From Euryarchaeota archaeon UBA558 (GTDB lineage: Archaea > Thermoplasmatota > Poseidoniia > Poseidoniales > Thalassarchaeaceae): a stretch of DNA of 64,000 bases. The notes beneath the pieces were generated by a model. The model was not told the DNA's origin, did not search any database, and saw nothing but the letters and a program-made list of their open reading frames with translations. Location: the NCBI GenBank assembly GCA_002507175.1, contig DAZE01000015.1, positions 1 to 64,000 of the forward strand, read 5' to 3'. The position numbers were made by a program, and so were the translations under genes. Shown here one piece after another: positions 27,058-36,461 of this stretch (the stretch's first letter is position 1; every line of letters begins with the position of its first letter).

Positions 27058-30000
27058 ATGAGGGTGCTTTCGGCCACATTGATCGCGGCCTTGGTCCTAA
27101 GTGTCCCATTGGCCTCATGCCCCGAGGCCTTGGATGATCACGGGAGCGAACCTCAGGCCGTAAGCAGTGCCTCATGCAACGTATGCTTCAACGAGATCAT
27201 GGCGAACCCCTCAGGCCCAGAACAGGGGCTGTACCCAGATGGAGAATGGCTCGAGCTGATCAATCGTGGACAGACAGCGGTCTCACTTCAAGGATGGTAC
27301 ATCGAGGACGCCGGGGGATGGAAGCACTACATCAACCAGTCCACATGGGTGGGGTACGAATCATTACCCGTCCCATGGACCTTAGAAGTTGAGGGCTATG
27401 CGATCGTCGCAGAGAACAATGTTGGAACATTGAGAATGAACAACGGTGGCGAGAGCCTGCTGTTGATTGACTCCCAGGGGAATGAGGTTGACAGCGTCAC
27501 CATCGACAGCTCTGATTCAGGTGTGTCGAAAGTTCGTCCACGGCACAACCTCACGGATGACCAGTTTTCCAATTCTATGAGCCCCACCCCTGGTTATGCC
27601 AACCATGGCAACCAGTCAGGATTTAGCGATGAGGGCACCATATTGTTCACTCGGGTCATGCCAGTTGGTGTCAATGGATTCGCCTCGGATTGGATTGAGA
27701 TACAGAACATAGGGGACTCCACCGTAGATCTCAGTGGGTGGAAGATCTCCAGAAACCGGTCTTTCTCTGCCCCATGGACCTCCCCTTGGATATCCACATT
27801 CAGAGATCTAATCATCACACCGAACGAGAGGGTCATCCTAACCTCTGATCCAACTAGCTTGCCTGATTACATGGCCAATCGGATCCTTGACGGGGAGGTC
27901 GTGATGGATACCATGCCTCGATTAGTGGATTCCGGCACTGCCCTCCAACTGCTCGACAAGAAGGGAGACATCATCGATGCCTTGGTCTATGATGGCGGCA
28001 ATGCCGACATTAAGGGATGGATTGGGCCCTCGATCAACGCAAGGGGAGAGGGGAGCCCGGGGCTCATTCTATCCCGCGGGGATGGGTGCTCGGAGTTGCT
28101 TGACTCCGACACGTCGGCGGAATGGCAGGTGAGGAGCTACAGGATCGGCGCCTCTACATTCTGTCCCGCCACTCCCATCTACATGACCGGGTCAGATGGA
28201 ATCTGGCCCTCTATCGGACCTGACGGAGTGCTAGAGGACCTTCTTGGCTGGATCGATGGGGCTCAGAATTCATTGAGGGTCCACATCTACGAATTCCTCA
28301 GCCCCGATGTGACGCATGCCCTGCTAGACGCCCTCGACAGGGGCATTGAGGTCACATTAGTACTCGAGGAGGGGATCTTGGACTCCTCATCAGTCAGCAA
28401 CTCCCAGAGGGGGCATGCGAATGTACTCGACGAGGCAGGAGCCCTAGTCTACTGGATGGTGGACCCATCAGGGATGTCCTCGCCCTTCACATACATCCAC
28501 AGCAAGATAATCCTTAGAGACAGCGATCAAGTTTGGATTTCGTCGGGGAACATCAAGGATTCCAGCCTCCCCCCAGATGGAGAATCAGGAAACCGAGAGT
28601 GGTCTGTTTTTATCGATTCTGAGGACGTGGCATCTATCTTCTCAAGCTGGTTGTCATGGGATGAGGATCAGGAGAAGCTCTACATCAGGGAACATGGATC
28701 TTGGGCGTACCCCTCCCTTGGATGGGAATTACCTCCTGTTAGTGGGGCCCAGTCGACAGATCCCTCGTCAAGAGAACCAACCCTCGCTGGCCAGGCCTCC
28801 ATCACCCCGATACTGTGCCCAGATAATTGCCTCATCGAAATAATTGCGGCCATTGATGCCTCAGTGGACTCACTGGAGGTTTCAGCCCAATACCTGGATG
28901 TCGATTGGTATTGGGGGGAGGGCGATGATAGCCCCCTTTTAGGGGCTATAAAGAGGGCTGCAGAGAGGGGGGTGGACGTACGCATACTTCTGAATGCATT
29001 CTATGCAGATGATGAGACATGGGGCTTAGTGGACCTTGTAAATGCCGATTGGAATGACGATGAGGGCCTGAATGCGACTGCTAGACTCATGTCCACATCT
29101 GACCGGATAACCAAATTGCACAACAAGGGGATGATCGTCGATGGAGAGACTGTGTTGGTCGGAAGCATGAACTGGGGATCCAGTGCGATGCTGAGAAATC
29201 GCGAGCATGGTGCGATCATCAACAGTCAGTCAATTGCCTCGCAATTTCTGGCATCCTTCAATGAGGATTGGGATCGTGTCGACGAGCGGACTGACACCGA
29301 TGGTGACACCCTGCCCGACATGTGGGAGCTAATCCACGGCCTAGACAGGGATAGGGCAAGCGTGGCAGGGACCGCGTTGTCTGAGCAATCACTAGACCCA
29401 GACGGGGATGGCCTAGACAACAGAATGGAGTTCCTACTGGGTGGCGACCCATTCAACCAGGACACAGATGGAGATTGCATAAGGGATGGTGATGAGTGGG
29501 AGTTCGCAACGCAGTCGTTGCGACCAGAGTCAGCGGCAATCGCATCGGGTGACGTCAATCAGAATGGCGTCGATGATGGCTTGGAGTTCGGGTGCACCGT
29601 AGAGGGTGAAATCGTCCCCGACCCAAATCCGGAGGGGAATAATAACCAAACAACCGATGACGACGAAGGACCCAATTTCGTCAATATTCGAGATGACCCC
29701 CTCTCTGCCGGGGGGGCTAAGTTTCTGCTCGCGTTGACACTTGTGTCGGCAGCGCTTCTGATCACGGCTGGTCTGGCCCTGATCAGGAAGCCGAGGGCAT
29801 CAACCACTGTGATGCTGGTTGACGATCAGGGGTACAAGTTCGGAGATGACAGCACGGGCGCTATCCTGGCCGGGACACGGTTCGATGTTACTAGTGACGA
29901 TGCTCGAGACAGGCCAATGGGAAAGGATGACGGATCCCACGGGGAGATAGTGCTCGATGGGTTTGGATTTAGTGATCTATCCAGAGACGAGGTCCAATGG

Positions 30001-30060
30001 AGGTTGGACAACGGGGCCACGATAGATGAGCTCAAAAGAGAGGAAGGAGATATCCAGTGA
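27058..30060 (+). CDS. Membrane-anchored surface protein with lamin-tail domains and two phospholipase D-like motifs
   Basis: About 1000 residues. A signal peptide (MRVLSATLIAALVLSVPLAS) is followed by two lamin-tail-like domains (one near NVCFNEIMANPSGPEQG, one near FTRVMPVGVNGFASDWIEI). Next come two phospholipase D HxKxxxxD motifs, HSKIILRD and HNKGMIVD, the second followed by GSMNWGSSA; two such motifs form one active site in PLD-family nucleases and lipases. Then TSP3 repeats (DTDGDTLPDMWE, DPDGDGLDNRMEF), one membrane helix (LLALTLVSAALLITAGLAL), and a cytoplasmic tail of about 90 residues ending in LSRDEVQWRLDNGATIDEL. Lamin-tail plus PLD or nuclease domains are known in secreted bacterial nucleases, so extracellular DNA or phospholipid cleavage is inferred. 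It overlaps the next gene by four bases. Confidence 0.85.
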   Translation: MRVLSATLIAALVLSVPLASCPEALDDHGSEPQAVSSASCNVCFNEIMANPSGPEQGLYPDGEWLELINRGQTAVSLQGWYIEDAGGWKHYINQSTWVGYESLPVPWTLEVEGYAIVAENNVGTLRMNNGGESLLLIDSQGNEVDSVTIDSSDSGVSKVRPRHNLTDDQFSNSMSPTPGYANHGNQSGFSDEGTILFTRVMPVGVNGFASDWIEIQNIGDSTVDLSGWKISRNRSFSAPWTSPWISTFRDLIITPNERVILTSDPTSLPDYMANRILDGEVVMDTMPRLVDSGTALQLLDKKGDIIDALVYDGGNADIKGWIGPSINARGEGSPGLILSRGDGCSELLDSDTSAEWQVRSYRIGASTFCPATPIYMTGSDGIWPSIGPDGVLEDLLGWIDGAQNSLRVHIYEFLSPDVTHALLDALDRGIEVTLVLEEGILDSSSVSNSQRGHANVLDEAGALVYWMVDPSGMSSPFTYIHSKIILRDSDQVWISSGNIKDSSLPPDGESGNREWSVFIDSEDVASIFSSWLSWDEDQEKLYIREHGSWAYPSLGWELPPVSGAQSTDPSSREPTLAGQASITPILCPDNCLIEIIAAIDASVDSLEVSAQYLDVDWYWGEGDDSPLLGAIKRAAERGVDVRILLNAFYADDETWGLVDLVNADWNDDEGLNATARLMSTSDRITKLHNKGMIVDGETVLVGSMNWGSSAMLRNREHGAIINSQSIASQFLASFNEDWDRVDERTDTDGDTLPDMWELIHGLDRDRASVAGTALSEQSLDPDGDGLDNRMEFLLGGDPFNQDTDGDCIRDGDEWEFATQSLRPESAAIASGDVNQNGVDDGLEFGCTVEGEIVPDPNPEGNNNQTTDDDEGPNFVNIRDDPLSAGGAKFLLALTLVSAALLITAGLALIRKPRASTTVMLVDDQGYKFGDDSTGAILAGTRFDVTSDDARDRPMGKDDGSHGEIVLDGFGFSDLSRDEVQWRLDNGATIDELKREEGDIQ

Positions 30061-31130
30061 ATGAGAGGGTACTCCATCTTGATTGGATGAAGGGCATCGC
30101 AATCGTATGCATGGTCCAGGTGCACACTGCCGCTGCTTTGCCTGTCGAGAGTAGCAGCGTAGATCATCCGCTGGCATTTCTGGCTGCAGCCATTGGGGGC
30201 ATGGCAGCCCCCCTATTCGTCACAGCGTCTGGCTATGGGATCCACATTAGTGCATCGAACCGGGAACGCACTGGGCGCGAGTGGGTTAGTTGGGCGGTTC
30301 CGAGGGCTACGTTGCTATTTTTGTTCCAGATAGTGATCAATCTTCTATTCCATGTCGATCGAGGTGGTAGTTTCAACACGGAGACTCCTGGGGTTCTGAC
30401 CCTTTTCGCAGCATCGTCCCTCATCATTCCTCTCGTCATCGGGAGAGGAGTCACTGGTAGGGCTGCATTCATGATCCTACTGGTCATTTGCCCCACGCTC
30501 TTCTCGGGACACACTGGTGCTGATATGACTTGGACTGAGCGGGTCTCATCTGATGGCCTGACTGAATGGGTCCAACGGTTGCTCCTCGATGGGACCTACC
30601 CCCTCATGCCATGGTTCTCGTACGTGCTGCTCGGAGGCCTTTTGGCCGAAATCGGGGGAAACAGCGGTGTTGCAAGGGCAACTGTGGGTTTTGGGATGGT
30701 ATTCACATTACTGACGATTGTATTTTCTTGGAATCAAGGTGTCAACTGGGCCCTCACCGAGGGGGTTGCAGTCCTCACCTTTTTCCCAGCAAGCACTGCA
30801 TTCGTCATCGTGAGCATGTCGATTGTGATTCTGGTCAAAGTCCTCTTATCAAGAGTCGAGGAAAAGCTCGGATCAGAAGCGTCCCCCATTCTGGGCCACT
30901 TGGAGTCTGCAGGCAGGATGAGCCTGACTGTTTACGTCGGGCATTTTGTGATACTAGGATTATTCGTAGCCTACTACCGTGGCGAGGACTTCGCGCTCCT
31001 TGGATCGCTAGTGGTTACGTTGGTCCATGCTATGGCGTGGATACCGATTGCATCGTACTATCAGGTGAAGTTTGGTCCCTACAGCCCCGAGGGCATGATC
31101 AGGGCCTTCAGTTCGAGGTTGTCCAAGTAA
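30057..31130 (+). CDS. Multi-pass membrane protein, acyltransferase-like (DUF1624/HGSNAT-related)
   Basis: A 357-residue integral membrane protein with about ten helices. The N terminus LHLDWMKGIAIVCMVQVHTA has the Asp-Trp-x-[KR]-Gly and the trailing His of the acyltransferase-3/HGSNAT-like membrane families, which move acetyl groups onto sugars or other acceptors across the membrane. Further His and Asp positions occur in FHVDRGGSFNTETPG and YVGHFVILGLF. Its start overlaps the PLD-like surface protein gene as ATGA, so the two are coupled and may act at the same envelope. Its 3' end overlaps the convergent M60-like gene by 23 bases. The acceptor is unknown and the family call is moderate. Confidence 0.65.
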   Translation: MNERVLHLDWMKGIAIVCMVQVHTAAALPVESSSVDHPLAFLAAAIGGMAAPLFVTASGYGIHISASNRERTGREWVSWAVPRATLLFLFQIVINLLFHVDRGGSFNTETPGVLTLFAASSLIIPLVIGRGVTGRAAFMILLVICPTLFSGHTGADMTWTERVSSDGLTEWVQRLLLDGTYPLMPWFSYVLLGGLLAEIGGNSGVARATVGFGMVFTLLTIVFSWNQGVNWALTEGVAVLTFFPASTAFVIVSMSIVILVKVLLSRVEEKLGSEASPILGHLESAGRMSLTVYVGHFVILGLFVAYYRGEDFALLGSLVVTLVHAMAWIPIASYYQVKFGPYSPEGMIRAFSSRLSK

Positions 31131-34100
31131 TGGGATCAGACCATATTTCGCCATTCTGGTTGGCAGCTCTCAATCTCGCATGGTAGGTCGTTGACGGATC
31201 CAATCCAGACACCACATGGCTCCAATCCCCGACGGAAGCCACTCCCTGGTCGGTCTGCTGAGGCCAATCCCCCTCGACATTTCCATGGTCGCTTTGGCCG
31301 TAGAACAAGGTGAGGGTGACGTCTGTGCCATTGTCATAGACCTGCCAATCTACCTGAGTGCTGCTGCCCGTTGTGGAGCCCGCTGAGAGGTTCCTGATGA
31401 TCGGATCGAATGCGAGGTAGTCCCCCCTCACTGGGTCATCCACCCAAGCTGGGTATTGCAGTAGTTGGGAGTGTGTGGAGGGGTAGAGGGGGAAGCCCCA
31501 AGCATCGTGATAGGGCGCTAGGTTGTATCCAGAGGCTGAGGATATGTGCAGGACCCATGCGTTGAACTCCTCCTGATCGGTACTCGGGACTTCTGATGTA
31601 GGTAGGGTGTAATACGCGGTCAGAGCCTGGGTTATCGGTGCCCATCCCCATTCCTCCTTGATGATCAGGTATGTGTCCAGTGCGGTCCAGACGCTCCAAT
31701 CGTCGATGTCTGCCCCTCCTTGGAAGTACGACTCCATGCGTTGGTGCCTTTGTTGCGGGGATAACGCCGAGTGGCCCAGGTCCAGGCCGACGAGGTCCTC
31801 CATCAGGTAGACGCTCGCGAAATTACACGTGGTCTCGGTGGTACCGGGTAACCTGGATGGGTTCCATTGATGGTTGTGGCCGAGCTCATGGAACATCCCC
31901 CAGCTGCCTTCGGACTCCATGTGCTCCAGATCAACGGCCTCCTGCGCTGAGACGAGGTGTGCCATGAATGGATAGCCCGAGTGCATCCATCCTGCTGAAA
32001 TCTGGATATCGAAGGCAGCCCTCTCAATTCTCGGCCATGGCATGAAGCCGTAGAGTTCGTGTTCCATTTCCAATGCCTCTACCCAGAAGTCCATCAATTC
32101 CTCCGGGTCATCCAAGCCTCGTATTTCGGATGATGGGACCGACATTATGAATTGGTCACTCGATATCTCAGCCCACGGTGCCGACCTGTTTCTTATGCTC
32201 TGCCATTCAGAGAAACTAGTCGTGCCATGCTGATACATCGGGGCCTCCACGGCGCCCCGTAACTCGACCCATGTGGAGCCCAAGGGCGCATCGGGGGGAG
32301 AGGCGAGGAATATTGGTCCCCCGAAGGCATTGCCCACCTCAAACTGTGTCTCAGCGATCGGGTATGACCTCACGATCGATGGGAAGCGCCAGATCTTCGA
32401 CTTGTGCCAGAGCGTATCGTCATGCACACCCACTTGTACGGAGACCCCCGAATCTACGATTGCCTGTGGGACCACTACGGTGACAGGCTCCCCAGGAGGC
32501 GCGTACAGACCGGTCGAATGCAGAATCATGGCCCTCGGGTTCGCTGGTCCGAACTCTCGTGGAAGGCCGGTCTGATTCGATTGGAAGGTCAGGTTGGATT
32601 CAATCCGAGGGGCACTCGGGGTGACGGGGCCAGGGAACTCAAGATGGCTAGGGTGGGAGGGCAACAAGGTAGGTGGCAATATTGAAACCAACCCGGATTC
32701 TATCATGATAGAGACGTCTTCTAGCGGATCGAGTCCGAACTCATGGCCCGAGTCAGCATCGATCACCGACCACCCAGACTGATTCGCAAAGTCATGGAGG
32801 CTCTGCCAGAAACCAGGATAGTCATATGGCACGAAGGATGTGAGTGGCGAGAGACATTGTGAAATCAAGCCTGATTCCTGCATGTCCAATGTGAGGTCCT
32901 CATCACTGTACGCATTTAATGCGATAATCGCGTTCCTCGGGGTCATGAGTGGATGATGGCCCCAATCGAAGTCCACGTCATCCGAGGTGGGCTGGTTCGA
33001 CACCAACAATCCAGTCCACTCAGATAATCTATTGCCCGGAAACTCATGTGCGGGGTCCTCGTTAGAGTAGGACCAGTACCATGAGTGGCCCCCCATGATC
33101 AGCCCACCTCCATTCATCAGGAATTGGATGATTTTCTCGTCATCGCCCTCGTCATAACCATTCCAGAACTCTGCCACGAAGCAGTCTAGCCCGGTCAGGT
33201 CGTCAGGGTGGGCACTTGTGGCCTCATGGCCCTTTGACTCAAGCTCATTCGAGAATGAGTCGAATCCTGCTCCGGCTGCAAGGCCGACAACGGCGTTGGG
33301 CCCACACGCCCATTGAACGGCCCTCAATGCGAAGGTGAGTGCTGTTTGATTGGACTCGAGGTCGACCCAAGACTCGTGGCCATAGCCAATCATCTTCCCC
33401 TTCCCAACATGAGAGCCGGATATCACGGGGATCTTGTCCGGTCCAGCCACTGCTATCGGGAACGAGTTTTGGCCCACAGGGAGAATGGGGGAGGCATAGC
33501 CAGGGTAATCGACCACACCCAGTCCTTGAGTGAGGTCCGATTGATCCTGTTCAACATCGATCACGGATATCCAAATCCTCTGTTGGAGCGATCCCCCGGA
33601 GTTGTTGGCCCAGAGTGAGTGGAAGGTCCAGTCGTGACGGGTAATGGGAGTGCCTTGGATTGTCCCGTTATCCAAGAACTGCAATCCAGCTGGCAATGGT
33701 GGGTCCGCCGACCAAGTATCGACAACAGGGCCTGGATTGGTAGGGGTTATGCTGACTTGTTCGCCCTGGAATAGCGAGATCTCGAATGATGGCCATTGGA
33801 CGCCTGTGGGTGGTTGAACTTTGACCTCCAGCGTTATCGTGACCTGTGTGGAGCCTCCACTATTCGCCCCCGTGATGTCGTAGTATCGCTGTGGGGAAAC
33901 CGAGGAAGGTGTTCCCGATATGGTTCCGTTCCGTGCGTTGATAGATATTCCTGGGGGAAGTGGGGGCGCGATCGACCAAGAATCCACTGAATAGTCCTCC
34001 AACGGTTGGATCGGCTCCATCTGGAGCCCCACGCGCAAAATTGCACTTGATTCTGAATATCGTACCTGTCCTGGAGGGTTTTCGAGCACTCGGATCTGGA

Positions 34101-35085
34101 GGGTAGCTGAGGCATCCCCTTGCGCGTTCGAGGCGACGACTTCGTAGTACTGCCATCCCGATTCCACGGTTGGGTTACCGAAGATTACTCCTTGGTCGTT
34201 GATTTGGAGTCCGTCAGGCAATGCTGGTTGGATAGACCAAACATAACCGGTGCCGAGATCTGGGGCTGGGGGGATTAGGACATCTTCGCCGACCCTGAAC
34301 TCGGCAGGGGTGTTCTCGTACCCAAACGCACCGGGCGGGGGCGGGACTATCGATATCTCAAGGTCGAAAGTATCCGACCCACCTCCATTGGAGGCCATTA
34401 TGGCATACGACCCTGCTGCCAGGCTGGTTGGAGTCCCTTCTATCGCTCCAGTTTCATTCACTTCAAGGCCGTCAGGCAAGGGCGGGTCAGAGGACCATGT
34501 CAGGGGGAGATGTCCAGTCACCGCGGGTATTTCGCCCTCACAGTGATTCTCTAGGAAGCAGATGAGGGTAGCTTTTGGAGCCTCGATTATCTTAGGTGGC
34601 TCGTACCCGATCCCAATTGAAATGGCAATCGATGAGGAGCCGGCGGGGTTGGATGCAACGATTGTGTACACAGTCTTGGGAGATTCCGACGATGGTTCGC
34701 CGGACAAGGTTCCAAGGTTTGGGTCCAACTCGAGTCCTTGGGGCAGTCCGGGGGTGACCATCCACACACTAGGGCCATCACCCAGGAAAGAGGGCGTCAG
34801 TGTTGTCATCTCAACCCCGACGTACAATGACAGGTCAAAATCGCCATAGTCCAGATTTGAAGGGCCCACCATCTCCCTGCACTCAGAATTTTCGTAAACC
34901 TGTGCGGACGTGCAATCTTGAGGCCTCAACTCAGATTCTAGGCAAGACTGCTCGGGGGATGATGTGATACACTCCTCCGAGGTACTTGGATCATCGCTGG
35001 ATTGAGTTGTGCCCAAACATCCGGAAATCGGTAAGAACGCCAACAAAAGAGCCATCAGTATTGCTTGGCCCACACGCCCAGTCAT
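31108..35085 (-). CDS. Secreted lipoprotein metalloprotease, M60-like (enhancin/TCAF-related), with putative-Ig repeats
   Basis: About 1325 residues from the ATG at 35085, which gives a lipoprotein signal with lipobox LPISGCLG (Cys23). Residues about 85-480 are six or so He_PIG-type Ig repeats with the recurring phrases LPDGLEVNETGAIEGTP and LPPGISINARNGTISGTP. Next is a ThuA/glutamine-amidotransferase-like region (VVGLAAGAGFDSF, then NGGGLIMGGHSWYWSYS). A gluzincin M60-like peptidase domain follows with the zinc motif HELGHNHQ (His1066, Glu1067, His1070), and a fibronectin-III-like C terminus. M60-like proteases cut glycoproteins such as mucins; the amidotransferase-like plus M60 order is that of TCAF proteins. 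It follows glyA by 13 bases and may be co-transcribed with it. Likely role: digestion of extracellular glycoproteins for peptides. Confidence 0.85.
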   Translation of the reverse strand: MTGRVGQAILMALLLAFLPISGCLGTTQSSDDPSTSEECITSSPEQSCLESELRPQDCTSAQVYENSECREMVGPSNLDYGDFDLSLYVGVEMTTLTPSFLGDGPSVWMVTPGLPQGLELDPNLGTLSGEPSSESPKTVYTIVASNPAGSSSIAISIGIGYEPPKIIEAPKATLICFLENHCEGEIPAVTGHLPLTWSSDPPLPDGLEVNETGAIEGTPTSLAAGSYAIMASNGGGSDTFDLEISIVPPPPGAFGYENTPAEFRVGEDVLIPPAPDLGTGYVWSIQPALPDGLQINDQGVIFGNPTVESGWQYYEVVASNAQGDASATLQIRVLENPPGQVRYSESSAILRVGLQMEPIQPLEDYSVDSWSIAPPLPPGISINARNGTISGTPSSVSPQRYYDITGANSGGSTQVTITLEVKVQPPTGVQWPSFEISLFQGEQVSITPTNPGPVVDTWSADPPLPAGLQFLDNGTIQGTPITRHDWTFHSLWANNSGGSLQQRIWISVIDVEQDQSDLTQGLGVVDYPGYASPILPVGQNSFPIAVAGPDKIPVISGSHVGKGKMIGYGHESWVDLESNQTALTFALRAVQWACGPNAVVGLAAGAGFDSFSNELESKGHEATSAHPDDLTGLDCFVAEFWNGYDEGDDEKIIQFLMNGGGLIMGGHSWYWSYSNEDPAHEFPGNRLSEWTGLLVSNQPTSDDVDFDWGHHPLMTPRNAIIALNAYSDEDLTLDMQESGLISQCLSPLTSFVPYDYPGFWQSLHDFANQSGWSVIDADSGHEFGLDPLEDVSIMIESGLVSILPPTLLPSHPSHLEFPGPVTPSAPRIESNLTFQSNQTGLPREFGPANPRAMILHSTGLYAPPGEPVTVVVPQAIVDSGVSVQVGVHDDTLWHKSKIWRFPSIVRSYPIAETQFEVGNAFGGPIFLASPPDAPLGSTWVELRGAVEAPMYQHGTTSFSEWQSIRNRSAPWAEISSDQFIMSVPSSEIRGLDDPEELMDFWVEALEMEHELYGFMPWPRIERAAFDIQISAGWMHSGYPFMAHLVSAQEAVDLEHMESEGSWGMFHELGHNHQWNPSRLPGTTETTCNFASVYLMEDLVGLDLGHSALSPQQRHQRMESYFQGGADIDDWSVWTALDTYLIIKEEWGWAPITQALTAYYTLPTSEVPSTDQEEFNAWVLHISSASGYNLAPYHDAWGFPLYPSTHSQLLQYPAWVDDPVRGDYLAFDPIIRNLSAGSTTGSSTQVDWQVYDNGTDVTLTLFYGQSDHGNVEGDWPQQTDQGVASVGDWSHVVSGLDPSTTYHARLRAANQNGEIWSDPITWTTSN

Positions 35086-35098
35086 CTCATGGCCCCCG

Positions 35099-36379
35099 TC
35101 AACCGGATAGGGGGTAGGCTTCACCGGGTTCAAAACAGTACCTGACGACACTAAACTCACTCTTGAAGCGAGTAACGTCTCTCTTTACGGAAGCCGGGTC
35201 TTCGCCGTCAAGGAGCGCCCTCTGGAAATAGAGTGCCACTTCGTCCATCTCCTCCTTGCCCATTCCGAGTCGTGTGAGCTCAGGCACCCCTAACCTCAGG
35301 CCAGAGGGGGAAAGTGCCTTGGTGTCTCCCGGGAGCATGTTCATGTTCGTGATTATCCCAGATTCCTCGAGGGTTCTGGCTGCCTTCTTACCCGCGCCCG
35401 AGTCCTGCTCCCCGTGTCTTGTCAAAACCTGATGGCTAGCGGTATACCCCCTATCCTCCGCCAACACATCAAAACCACGCGCTGCGAGTGACTCTGCAAG
35501 TGCCTTGGCGTTCCTTACGATATCCCGGGCGTAGGCCTGCCCAAATTCCTCAAACTCGGCAAGCGCTACTGCTTTGCCAGCAACGTGGTGCAAGTGGTAG
35601 GAGGAGCACGTGCCGGGAAATACCGAATTGTTGAGTTTTCGATGGAACTTCTCTTGATCAGAGTCCGAGATTAGAAACCCGCCTTGTGGGCCGGGAAATG
35701 TCTTGTGGCTTGATCCCGTCATCACGTCAGCTCCCTCTCGGAGGGGGTCTTGAAAGACCCCTCCCGCGACAAGGCCAAGAACGTGTGCGGCATCATAGAT
35801 AACGGACGCCCCTACCTCATGGGCAGCATCGGCTAATTCTTGCAGTGGCGTTGGGAATAGGAAGACGGATTGGCCGAAGAGGGCTACACTGGGCTCCACC
35901 TCTCGGATCAGTTCCGCGGATCTATCGATATCCGGCTCCATCCTGTCTTCGTTCCAAGCATAGGTATGGAGGTCGAGCCCCCTGACTCCCACGGCCCCCA
36001 TGTTCGCATGTGAGATATGTCCCCCATCAGCTGTTGAGACGGCTGTGATTGAGTCACCAGGCTTCGAAAGAGCCTTCAGCGCTGCTATGTTTGATACTGT
36101 TCCAGATATCGATTGAATGTTCACGAAATTGCAGTTGAATACCCTTTTCGCGGACTCTATGCCAATGGATTCTATTGTGTCAAAGTCGTCACACCCCTGG
36201 TAGTACCTCTTCCCGGGCAAACCTTCGGCGTACCTTCCATGAAGGTCCGACGCGACAGCCCTCGCCACAAGCGGGCTGAGTATGTTCTCACTTGCGATCA
36301 TGGGCAGGGATGATGCATAATGAGCTCCAGAATCCCTTACTGATTTTAGAATCTGGTTGGCTGTTGACTCGTTGCTCAT
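35099..36379 (-). CDS. glyA: Serine hydroxymethyltransferase
   Basis: A PLP enzyme converting serine and a folate carrier to glycine and methylene-folate. It has 426 residues. Visible signatures are PMIASENILSP, YAEGLPGKRYYQGCD, the PLP Asp and His in YDAAHVLGL, and the PLP lysine Lys226 in TGSSHKTFPGPQGG. The ATG at 36379 is chosen because a TATA-like CTAAATTT on this strand is 27 bases upstream; the frame is open further but that would run through the promoter. Its presence with folB and the pteridine-reductase-like SDR suggests folate-type rather than purely methanopterin-type one-carbon chemistry, though the carrier is an inference. Confidence 0.96.
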   Translation of the reverse strand: MSNESTANQILKSVRDSGAHYASSLPMIASENILSPLVARAVASDLHGRYAEGLPGKRYYQGCDDFDTIESIGIESAKRVFNCNFVNIQSISGTVSNIAALKALSKPGDSITAVSTADGGHISHANMGAVGVRGLDLHTYAWNEDRMEPDIDRSAELIREVEPSVALFGQSVFLFPTPLQELADAAHEVGASVIYDAAHVLGLVAGGVFQDPLREGADVMTGSSHKTFPGPQGGFLISDSDQEKFHRKLNNSVFPGTCSSYHLHHVAGKAVALAEFEEFGQAYARDIVRNAKALAESLAARGFDVLAEDRGYTASHQVLTRHGEQDSGAGKKAARTLEESGIITNMNMLPGDTKALSPSGLRLGVPELTRLGMGKEEMDEVALYFQRALLDGEDPASVKRDVTRFKSEFSVVRYCFEPGEAYPLSG

Positions 36380-36402
36380 GTGTAGTGTGTGGTGAAGGGG
36401 TC

Positions 36403-36410
36403 CTAAATTT
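36403..36410 (-). promoter_or_regulatory. TATA box for glyA
   Basis: AAATTTAG on the coding strand (CTAAATTT on the plus strand) is centred about 27 bases before the glyA ATG at 36379, fitting a leaderless transcript. The divergent TSP3 gene shares this gap. Confidence 0.45.
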
Positions 36411-36461
36411 CTGCGTTTGTCGATGCGCGACCTTGATGGGCCCTCTTCCCTTCTTGCGGCC

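Noticed and set aside
28928..28949. 8-bp inverted repeat ATAGCCCC/GGGGCTAT
   Set aside because: It lies within the coding sequence of the phospholipase D-like protein, is short and has no neighbouring gene boundary.
31108..31130. Convergent 23-base gene overlap (and a 24-base one at 40531-40554)
   Set aside because: Short tail-to-tail overlaps are common in compact archaeal genomes; no sign of a regulatory role beyond that.
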